Origin: Sapria himalayana
Taxonomy: Eukaryota > Streptophyta > Magnoliopsida > Malpighiales > Rafflesiaceae
Length of the DNA stretch: 64,000 nt
Reading direction: 5' to 3'
NCBI GenBank assembly: GCA_029783825.1
Contig: JAREIK010000801.1
Span: forward strand, 10,118,891 to 10,182,890
The position numbers and the translations under genes are program-made. The notes below the pieces were generated by a model. The model saw nothing but the letters and a program-made list of their open reading frames with translations. It had not been told where the DNA came from and did not search any database. Below are positions 37,154-46,745 of the stretch, piece by piece; positions within the stretch are counted from its first letter, which is position 1; every line of letters begins with the position of its first letter.

Positions 37154-37452
37154 TATTGCTATGTTTTCTCCATTTTCCTTGTTGATATAGTATATTTCTG
37201 AATTCCATTCACGAGATAATATTTCCTTTATATGTAAATATGATACTTGTAAATATCCAATTTGAACTTAAATTAATATAAATCATTTCTTATGCATCTT
37301 AAATTAAATGATGACATTTAATTGTGTTATTTTAATTTATTATAAATTTATTTAACTGAAATAATATTAAATCCTAAAAAATCTTTTATAATTACTATTC
37401 AAGAATTTATTTTAAAAGTTACTAATAATTACAATTAAAAATATGAAAATTA
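37154..37452 (-). pseudogene. Displaced piece of the minus-strand copia element between the two CACTA elements
   Basis: The ~70 bases next to the CACTA A target duplication continue the copia reading frame that stops at 28279, once the CACTA and one TGA are removed. The rest (37230-37452) is AT-rich and not recognisably coding. Its right side ends at the TGA duplication of element B (37453-37455). Confidence 0.5.
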
Positions 37453-37455
37453 TGA

Positions 37456-39330
37456 CACTATAATAAAATATTTGTTTAGCTATGGAAATTTAGCCGGGGA
37501 AAAATCATTAGCTAAATAGCAAGGGTTTAGCTGGAGAATATCAATAGATTTTTGATTTTATATTGAATCACAAATTTGTGATAGATTTGTGATGGATTAG
37601 TAATAAAAATTTTGATTAAAAAATGTTCATAGCTAATATTATCGTAGATTTTCGTGCAAAGAATGGCATGAATTTTAGCAACGACTTTAGCAATAAATTT
37701 TTCTAAGCTAATTAGATCGAGACAAAATCCATCTCTAAATAATTATCTGAAATTTTTTTTTATGATTATTTATTAATTGCAATCGATTAGTCCTTAAATG
37801 ATAATTTTCACAAAATATATGCATTTAGTTAGGAAATTATCCCTATCTATTTGGGCTAGTGATTATTTCCGTCGCTAATCTCAATTGATTTATTTTTTTT
37901 ATATATTACATGTTTTAATATTTGATGTACTTTTGTATATTAAAGGGTTTTCATGGTCTATGGATGAGGGATCCTCGAAAGACACATTCTTTTCATATAA
38001 TTATAAAAATATGATATTATAAATAAATAATTTTAAATATATATAAATATGAAAAAAATATATATATTAATAAAGACTAAAATAACTATTTTAATGATTA
38101 TAAAATTTTAAACAAATTAAACAAAAATTTTTTCTAAATTTTTAATTATGAAATTTAAATATTTGTATTAAAAAAAACATTAAATAATTAATTCTATAAT
38201 TATAATTATTTTTAAAGATATTTTAATAAATAAATGAACATATATAAAAATTTATACTAATAAAAAGCTAAAATAATTCATTGTATGATTAAATAAAAAA
38301 TATTTACAAAAATATATGAATTAATGAATAAATAAGTAAATCTTTATATTATTTAAAGTTAAAAAAATATTTTTATGAATATCGAAAATGTTTAAAAAAA
38401 TAATTACTAAAAGATTTGAAATTTTTGAATAATAAAAAAATTCAAAATTTTCATAAAATTTAAAAGAAAATAAATTGATATTTAAAGATAAATACATAGG
38501 AAATACTTTTTTATAATATCATATTATTTTTTTTAATGAAATAATATTATAAATTTATCCATAAACTATAAATAATATGAAATGTTAAAAATTTTGTATA
38601 GTTATACATTTTTATTATTTATTTATGGTTATATTAAATAATATTTTTTAATTAATGAAATAATATGAAATTTGATTGCCAATTATTAGTTTTCATGGTT
38701 ATTAGTAATATTTTTTCTTCTTCATTTTTATAGCCATTAATAATTTTTTTTTAATTTTTGATATTAATTTCATTAATTAATAAATAATATATCAAAAAAA
38801 ATAACCATTCAAATTTCATTAACTATTAATCATAAATTTTTTTATTTATGAAATAATTTCATTTATGGTTAAATAAAAATGTATTCCATTTTTAATTTAA
38901 ATTAATATATTTTTATAATTTTAATTTACTTTTTAATATTTGTCTTTTTTTTCCTATATATTTACATCCTTTTTTTTTAATATGAGTTTCCTTGAAATAT
39001 AAATACGCTAGGGCAAGGCATTCAAGCACTTAAATAATTTTTTTTATCTTTGCGAAGATAGAAGCTAAACAATAACAACTTACGATTATGTCTATTCTTG
39101 TTACCAGTTAAGATTATTAATGCTATTCTCTTTTAGAATACTAATTATATTTCTATATTTCTCTCAAATTGATTTCCACTGGCAGAGTTTGGGTTATAAA
39201 CATTTATCAATTTTTATTTTTTTTTTCCATTTTCCCCCAATTTTTCTTCTTCTTTCTTCTGCTTTCACATCATTTATATGATTTTGACTCTCCACCATGA
39301 GTGAAATAATAAATGACTAGTGTAAACTTT
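37456..39330. repeat. Right arm of the ~1.86-kb inverted repeat (left end of CACTA B)
   Basis: This is the complement of 35290-37150. It begins with subterminal motifs (TAGCTATGGAAA, TTAGCAACGACTTTAGC) and then AT-rich sequence. It ends in a pyrimidine-rich block, CATTTTCCCCCAATTTTTCT (39224-39243), and TTCACATCATTTATATGATT (39265-39284). Confidence 0.8.
39060..39290. repeat. Direct duplicate inside CACTA B (first copy; second at 44155-44375)
   Basis: The block running from the ACTTAC..TTCTTGTTAC segment to TTCACATCATTTATATGATT is repeated in the same orientation about 5.08 kb downstream (44155-44375). That copy has an added CT microsatellite (44232-44253). A third, inverted copy is in CACTA A (35295-35540). 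Confidence 0.75.
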
Positions 39331-40068
39331 GATCTTTTAATAGTAATAGAAAGTTGTCCTATTTGAATAGTAAAATAGATGACAAAAAGAATATATAGAT
39401 GAGTTGAAGAGCAATTAATGTAAATTTCTATATTCAAGTTCTATCTTATCTTTGTACTATAAAAACAAGTTTGCGTTTTATTTTATGCTTCTGTAACTTA
39501 AGAAAAAAAACACTATGTTTATGGCATCTATTTTTATTATCTCCAAAAATTTATGTCATTATTATTTATTTCTTCATGCACAAATTGATAGAGGCAGCCC
39601 TCAAATAATTATATTAAAATAGGAATTTCCTTTATTTCTATATATAAGTTTATTTAAAATTGAATGTGATTAATTTATTTGATAATGATATCCAGGCTTA
39701 TCATGCTTCTCAATTGCAAAAAAAAAAATACAAAACTAAAAAAAAATCATACAGCAGGAGCAATTTTGGCCATGGTAAATCATACAAGCATTTTTGGCCA
39801 TGGTAATACATTTATTCTTACTGTATATTTAATGATTTGAAAAAAAATAAAAAAAATAAAAACAAAAAATCTATTCTTAAAAACACTATAGCATGAGATG
39901 TATACTATTTTGGATAATAGTATGCCCGATTTGTAGGAATATAGTATTTATATAAATATTATAAACACATAACATTATATTTAAACTTTTATACATTTAT
40001 ATAATTATATGACATTATATATAAATGTTTATACTTAAGTATATATAAACTTATAACATTATATATAG
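39331..40068. other. Interior of CACTA B, no recognised gene
   Basis: AT-rich sequence with poly-A/T runs. No open frame of interest. Confidence 0.4.
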
Positions 40069-40672
40069 GAGCATCTCCAACAGTGCTATCTAAAATAACT
40101 ACTCAAAATATATTAAAATATTATATTATCTATTTTAACTAATCACCTTTTCAAATTGACTCCAACAATATTGTCCAAATTTATCTATCTACTTCAACTA
40201 ATTTTATTAACATTCAATAATAAAATCTATAATACTATATAGTATGACATGTCATCACCATATTGATGACATCACATGTTGATGTGTTAAGCCATATGTC
40301 ATCAAAAGTTTAATTTGTTTATTTGTTTAATAACAATCTTATTTATAACAATCATGAAATAAAAAATTTTAAAATTTGAATCAAGAGTATCAATATGTTT
40401 TGTTTTTTGTGCTATACACATTATGCAAAAAAAAAATATTTTCTAGGTTATTTAATGTTTAGTGTACATGTTTAGGATAAATTTGAGGATATATTATTAA
40501 AATAACAAAAAGTGAAATAGCTAGCATATTTGCCCTAGCTAGAAATAGCTAGCTAAATTATGCTAATGAAAAATAGCTAGCATGATAACTAACTTCTTGG
40601 ATACACTATTTAAGGGTCGGTTATGTAAAAAAGCTAAAATGGAAGGTTTAGCTAGCTTTTTGGAGATACTCT
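40069..40672. mobile_element. MITE-like element nested in CACTA B
   Basis: The terminal repeats are GGAGCATCTCCAACAGTGC at 40068-40086 and TTTTTGGAGATACTC (complement GAGTATCTCCAAAAA) ending at 40672. The GAGCATCTCCAACA start is typical of plant PIF/Harbinger-type MITEs. The interior has no open frame but contains CTAGCTA-rich motifs near the right end. Flanks are the AT-rich ATATAAAC-type repeat of CACTA B on both sides. A 3-bp target duplication is not clear. Confidence 0.65.
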
Positions 40673-43270
40673 AAACATTGATATGTTTATATAAACATAT
40701 AATGTTATATATAAATCTTTTTACATGTATAAATGCTTATAAATATTTATACAATATTTACATAACACTATCCATTCATATAATTGTTTATACAACATTT
40801 ATATAACAAATAAAATGTTTATATGTTATGCACGAATACCGCCTTGACGGTCATTTATCCTACATAGTGCCCATCTTCCGTTCCTTATTAAACCCTAGAT
40901 TTGTTTGGTTTGATATAGCAAGTTGTGTTTTGGTGCCAAGTGATGCCTCTCTTTCGTTTGGTGTTGTCCATTTGAGATTTGAACTATATAGGCAGGATTC
41001 AGAATTTAGAAGTATAGCTATATGTTAATACTCTATTCATTCCTTTAGCTTATCTTCTTTTGTGTTTGATGTAGTTGCACATCATCTCCAATTCCTTTAA
41101 TAATAGCTCAGATAATAAACATACATATGTGTACAAACTATTTATTAATGAATTCTTTTTTCTACTTCCAGAAACATAAGTAAAGCAAAGAATTTCTCTT
41201 CTTTTTTTTTCTTTGACAAGTTGAACAAGGATTAGTGCTAAAGATCAATTTCGATTTGTCAAAAACAATAATATTGGTGTTGGATGTAAATATAACTAGT
41301 GAATATTGTTTATTGGGTGGGTGCATGTAGGAGGAATGTGTGATTTGCAGGATCTTCAATAAGTTTATGCAACGGGCAACTAGGGGAAAGAAGAAAACTA
41401 ATAAAGAAGATGAAGCAAAACCAAGTGGCCATTTATTTTTATTTAGAATTGTTAAGAAATGGTAATGTTAGTTTCTTGATACTAACTGATCAAAATATAT
41501 AGAGGAATGGTTTGATCAAACATATGTGCAGCTAGTTTACTTAGCATCTTTTACTCCATGGAAATTGATTATCAATTATCTTGCATTTGTTCTCTTGCCC
41601 CAAGGTTGAAAATTATTACATTGAACTCTGGTGGTTCTCTTGCCCCACTAGTTTTAGGCTAATAAATTGTTAATGATAACTACTAAACCATTTAATATGA
41701 TAATGTTATATATTTGTTGCCTCACTACTCATGGTTGATATTATTTCATCTTGTAGGAAGTTCTCTTAATGTTGACTCCGAAATTAATCTTGATTTAACT
41801 TTTTTTTATTTATCATGTCTATTATAATATTTATCTTCTACTTTTTATTTTCTTACTTTATGGATGAGTGTGTCCAATATATTGACTGTCACATTCTAAT
41901 TGGATGCTCACTGTATGTGCAATAGATGCATGTAAACCCTAGGTGTAGGTAGCAATCATGCTCAATGTAACTCACATGCACAACAAGATGTAAATGTGCT
42001 TAGTGTTCCTCGTGTACAAATAACGCAACATGCATGCTAACTCACTCCCATAACGTGTATAGTGGTCTCACAAATACCTTTTGCAAGGAGGAAGCGGGTA
42101 TGGATTGTGTGCCTTGCACGGGCAATAGGCAGGAGACACGATCAAGGCACATTGTCTCCACAACATAAAGTAGACACACTTTGATATTAGTAGATTTGCA
42201 AACCCAATATTGAAGGAGCAACAAGTGTGCTAGAAGAAGAATAAAAGAGTAACTTTTTTTCTAGCTTGGTTTCGCAAGAAAATAAGCTTCACGAATGTCA
42301 AGTATCATTACATTGGTTATAGGAATCCCTAAGTCATAAGCATGATAATTAATGCTCTACTACTGCTCAACATGTGCTGGAAGTGCTCTTCTTTCTAGCA
42401 CTATTTGGGTCATTCCTTTCAATCTTGCATAACTACCAGCCATTGATTCTAAAAAATTTCATGATGATTTTTTTATGGAGCATAATGACACTTTATTGAT
42501 TACTTACCTGTCCATGTTAACCAACTGCTCATGCACAATGGATGATCTAGTGGACAAATTCAACATTGCATATGATAGACATGCTTGAATAGGTAGAAGA
42601 AGTGTTTTCTGATGAACTATTGATGCACTAGAGGAGAATTTCTATATGGAGTCTCAAAACTAAGCAATCATTGTAAACCTTTTGGAGCAATACAGCTTGT
42701 GCCATTTTTTTTACTCCTTGCTCCTGTTGCCATTCAACATTTGCTTCTAGACTACATTTCTTGTTAGGGTAAGCATCTTAAATTTAGATATGTAATTTAT
42801 CATTAGATCTTTGGGATTTTTGATACAAGGAAAGATTTATTGCTACTAGATATTGCATAACTTTTTGAAATCTTAGCAAATTGAATTTTCAAGTTGATAA
42901 TTCGGATTTGGTAGAAACATCTTTGTTAATTTTGTTATACAGAAGGGATTTTTTTTGGAATTTGATAAATGATCAATGTCTCATTACAAGTACAGGTTAT
43001 AAGCGACAAAATGTTATATTTTCAAATTCCTTGTGCATTTGCGAATCCACTATCTATTATATATAAAATGTTTGGATTGCTAAATACTTGCATTAAACAT
43101 GTGGTAGGTTGATATTTTCACATAGTTATACTTGTATTTTTATTTGATTATATTAGAAATGTATTTTGATGAGAGTGATATGATTGAATTATAACATAAC
43201 AGGCTCAATGAGATTTATTTACTCAGTGCGATGGCACTATTCATCTCTCTTGCCTGATTATGCTGTTCAT
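40673..43270. other. Interior of CACTA B, unassigned
   Basis: From about 40830 the sequence is less AT-rich and has a 5'-UTR-like AAACCCTAGA (40891). Several 60-65 residue open frames (40828-41028 plus, 42042-42224 minus, 42881-43066 plus) do not resemble known proteins. It may include non-coding parts of captured genes, but I cannot support a gene. Confidence 0.3.
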
Positions 43271-43275
43271 TCTAG

Positions 43276-43416
43276 AAAGAGGCCCAAGCTACTGGTTGTA
43301 GGATGTTAGCTGAGGGCCGAGGCAAACAAGTTTCTGCTACAGAAGAAGAAGCTATATTTTCTTCTCAAGGACGAGAAGATGATTTCTACCGAGCAGTACT
43401 TCACTGGATATCTTAA
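43276..43416 (+). pseudogene. Unrecognised exon-like segment in CACTA B
   Basis: After a good acceptor (CATTCTAG|AAAGAGG) a 46-residue frame reads KEAQATGCRMLAEGRGKQVS and then EEEAIFSSQGREDDFYRAV, ending in a stop at 43416. The composition is strongly protein-like and GC-richer than the surroundings. I do not recognise the family. It is on the same strand as the Nudix exons 1.1 kb downstream, but nothing in the sequence links them; it could be from another captured gene. Confidence 0.4.
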
Positions 43417-44231
43417 TGGTTTGAATATGGACTCTTATGGAACTCAGCTGCTTTTTTAATCTGTAAGTATGATAAATCTTGGCACCACTATTGCATTGAT
43501 CTCGGCTTCGACAGGAGGAGAGAGAATTGAATTTGGTGGGGCCCCACTTTGATTCTCATATTTGTGAATGATATCTATATTGACCAAAGAGTCTAGGACC
43601 ACTTTATCTCTACACAATGGTGTGTCTGATCTAAAAAATCATTCTATGTCAACTCCCTCATAATTTATAATTGTATGATACTTTTATAAAATGTAACATT
43701 GATGATTGTTTCACATGTGATTATTTAATTGTAATTTGTGTAAGCGTAATTATCCTAGTTGATTTTGTCAATTTTTTTTAGCTTTAGGATAATTTAGCTA
43801 GTGAAAATTCAAAAGTAAATTGGAGGAACTCATTTTACTTGAATTTGATTGCTCATACTTCATTCACCATTACTATTGCAAAATGTAGGCTTGTTTTTCC
43901 ATTCCCTCATTCCTCATATTGCTTGTATGTGTTCCTTGCTCCTTTGAATGTAAGATACACACTTTGAATTAATCTGCCCATTGTTTTTTTTTTTAAATTT
44001 TTTGTGGCTCATTTGTTTATGTTCACCCTTTATTAATAGGTGGCTAGGTGGTAATATCTCATGATTAAATTACTAAAAATGGATGTGTCTGTTCTAATTC
44101 TCATTTGTGTAAATATTAATGTGTATGTTTGTTTGTAATCTAAGTAATGGGAGTAACTTACAATTCTACCTCTTCTTGTTACTAAGTAAGATTATCAATA
44201 CTCGTCTTCTTCAGAATATTAATTACATTTC

Positions 44232-44253
44232 TCTCTCTCTCTCTCTCTCTATT
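44232..44253. repeat. (CT)n microsatellite
   Basis: About 11 CT units inside the second copy of the CACTA-derived block (44155-44375). Confidence 0.85.
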
Positions 44254-44518
44254 TAATTTCCACTGGTGAAGTTTGGTTTATAAAGATTAATCAATTTTTA
44301 TTTTTTTTTCATTTTCCCCCAATTTTTCTTTTCTTTCTTCTGTTTTCACATCATTTATATGATTTTGACTCCTGCTATACTATAGTATTATTTTCATAAT
44401 AATAATATATTTATAATTATATTAGGGCATTACCTCTAATATATGAATACATTATAAATATTTCTTAGATAATTATTCATTATAGTTTGAAAAAATGTGT
44501 ATTCTTATTCTTGCATAG

Positions 44519-44797
44519 GTTTCTCCTTCAATTCAAGGGAGAGGGAAGAGAAATCGACCTTATGGGAGATGGCAAAGAGAAACCTGAATTTGTAAGCTGG
44601 TGTTGGATGTCTCCCTTGCAAGTACTTGAACACGTGAGTAATTGTCACCTTTTTTTCCCACTCGTAGCGGAGCCCAACCAACACACACACGGATGAGCTA
44701 GTGGCTTGTCAAGTTTTCCTCTTCATTTTTCTAGGCTGTAGATTTCAAGAAGGTAGTGTATAGAGAAGTTTTTTCTATTTTTGCTTTGCATCTGTAG
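44519..44797 (+). pseudogene. C-terminal two exons of a Nudix hydrolase (Ap4A-hydrolase-like), captured in CACTA B
   Basis: Plant Nudix hydrolases of this class (NUDX25/26/27 type) cleave diadenosine polyphosphates or related dinucleotides. Exon a (44519-44633, acceptor CATAG, donor GTGAGT) translates FLLQFKGEGREIDLMGDGKE and KPEFVSWCWMSPLQVLEH. Exon b (44735-44797, acceptor TTTTCTAG) translates AVDFKKVVYREVFSIFALHL then stop. The order and spacing match the family's C-terminus (WFLFKFTG..., EINL.GDG.EKPEFGEW.WM.PEQV, then AVDFKKPVYKEVL..FAPHL). The intron is 101 bp and the frame is maintained. The Nudix box (GX5EX7REUXEEXGU) and everything upstream are absent, so it cannot encode an enzyme. 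The missing N-terminus plus location inside a CACTA element indicates gene-fragment capture. Open splice sites and frame suggest recent capture or transcription as part of a chimeric RNA. Confidence 0.85.
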
Positions 44798-45089
44798 GAG
44801 AGAAATCAGTGTTTTGCACTACAAATCAAACTTTATTTTCCTACTTTTATTTCATTTACAAAGTGCATACTATGGCTACATCTTGAATGTGCATACAAGT
44901 TGTTCACTGCATGTTTCCATTGTCTTTGCATTATTTCCTCTTTGGTGATTACCAGATGCTGGCACCACACTAGCACAGGCACATAGAGAGAGGCGGGGCA
45001 GAGTAATTGTTCACTGCATGTTTAAGATGGAGTAGGAAGAGATTGAGATACGAGTTGTGGTTGAGGAAGAAGTAACGAGGCTAGAATCC

Positions 45090-45660
45090 AATACGCATCA
45101 AGACTGTGGTTCTACCTTCAAAAAGTGCTCTTGTTTGGAATGACACATGCATGGTAATTCAATGGAGGTGCGCTCGCTGCGTCATCTCTCTCTGTTCTGT
45201 TTTTCATATGGTTGTTTCCCTTACAGATGGTGGGTGCCACTGTGTTAATGAGCTGTAAGATTGGTACCCTTGTAGGAGTGTTAGATGTTTTGATGTGGAG
45301 CATTGGATCCCAAACTAAAAGAACTTCGAAATGCATAGAAGCCTTTGAATCTTGAAAAATGCTGCAAACCCAACACCGGTGCATTATGCAGCTCCTGACA
45401 TGCTCTTACTTGTACTTGGAAAATGTAGTAAAGCTGTGCTTGGTGGAAGCTATGTGCATAGATCCTGGCTGCATGCAATTTCATCAAATGCCTCAAGGCC
45501 CATGTTAGCTCGTGTCACAGATACATCAAATGCGAGACATGCATGGAACTGCCTAGATGGTCCATATGCCATGGCACACCACGTGTCAATGCCAGCGATG
45601 ATGTGTGATGCACATGCTTCGGCATGTGATTATATACCTATGTTATATTTGTGTTTTTAA
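45090..45660. other. GC-richer unassigned segment near the right end of CACTA B
   Basis: Open frames of 70-100 residues overlap on both strands (45352-45660 plus; 45118-45496 minus). None resembles a known protein, and the strand cannot be chosen. The base composition fits host gene or promoter DNA captured by the element rather than CACTA sequence. Confidence 0.35.
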
Positions 45661-45834
45661 CTATATAACTATTGTATCAAAATAATTTATTTACTACTTT
45701 TACTTTTTGTTAATTATAAATAATGGTTTATAGTATATATTTTTATTCAATTTAATATAAAAATTTAAAAATATGTAATTAAATTTTTGGTAAAAAAATA
45801 AAATTGTGAAAATTATTTTGAAATGAAAATAGCT

Positions 45835-46131
45835 AGAGATTTTTCCCTCACTAATTTAGCTATGAAATTTTTTGCATATATTCAGTCAAAAAATATTAAT
45901 AATTACTCTTAATTACAATCAAATTTAGCAAGGGAAAAAAATAATTAGCTAGGGAATTTTCGTCGTTAAAAAATTTGCTAGGAAATTTTTTTTTCTCATT
46001 AATATTTTGCGAAAAGCACTTAAGCTCGTCATAATTTCTGTCGTTAATCCGTCATTATTTTATTTTAGCGACGAAAAAAACCCATATAGCTACGGAAATT
46101 TTTTTAGCTATTTGAGCTTTTTTTAGTAGTG
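45835..46131. repeat. Subterminal repeats at the right end of CACTA B
   Basis: TAGCTAGGGAA, TTAGCGACGA and CGTCGTTAA motifs alternate up to the terminus. On the minus strand they align with the left end of element A over about 250 bases, including the shared TTTTCGTCGCTAAA. Confidence 0.8.
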
Positions 46132-46134
46132 TGA

Positions 46135-46745
46135 AGCCATAGTTTGATAAAATGACTTTGGTTCAAATATGAAGCCATATTTAGAAAATATGAATTTGGT
46201 TTTGAATATAAAGAATAATTAGAAACTAAGACATTAGTTCAAATATGAAACCATTATTAAAACTATGGCTTTGGATCAAATATAAAATCATAGTTAAAAA
46301 CTACATCTTTGATTAAAATATGAAGCCACACTTAGAAACTGCCTTTGGTTCAAATATGAAGCCACAATTAGAAATCAGGCTTTTGTTAAAATATGAAGCC
46401 ACAATTAGAAATCAGACTTTTGTTCAAATATGAAGCCACAATTAGAAATCAAGCTTTGTTCAAATATAAAGCCACAATTAGAAATTATGCCTTTGGCTCT
46501 AATATGAAGCCATTGTTAAGAATTACATATTTTATTCAAATATGAAGCCACTATTAATAACTATGGATTTGGTTCAAATATGAAGACACAATTAGGAACT
46601 ATGGATTTGGTTAAATATGAAACCATAGTTTGTAATTGTTGTTTTGGTTTTGATATGAAATCATAGATTGTAATTGTTGTTTTGGTTTTGATATGAAATC
46701 ATAGTTTGTAATTGTATCTTTGGTTCAAATGAAATCTCTCTCCTA
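46135..46745. repeat. Minisatellite, ~48-bp unit (TTCAAATATGAAGCCA...TTAGAAA)
   Basis: Roughly a dozen units of the form TTGGTTCAAATATGAAGCCA plus CAATTAGAAACTATGGC occur, with indels and substitutions. Its last units are inside the 1,690-bp tandem repeat that starts at 46381. CACTA B inserted at its left edge. Confidence 0.8.

Larger units (their letters stand above)
37453..46134. mobile_element. CACTA element B (8.68 kb, non-autonomous, carries Nudix exons, TGA target duplication)
   Basis: The left end at 37456 reads CACTATAATAAAATATTT. The right end at 46131, read on the minus strand, is CACTACTAAAAAAAGCTC. TGA flanks it at 37453-37455 and 46132-46134. Its left ~1.87 kb is the inverted copy of the right end of element A, and its right ~450 bp is the inverted copy of A's left end. 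It is therefore the same family in opposite orientation. The interiors differ: B holds the last two exons of a Nudix hydrolase gene and other exon-like pieces (43.28 and 45.1-45.66 kb). No transposase was recognised. Confidence 0.85.
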
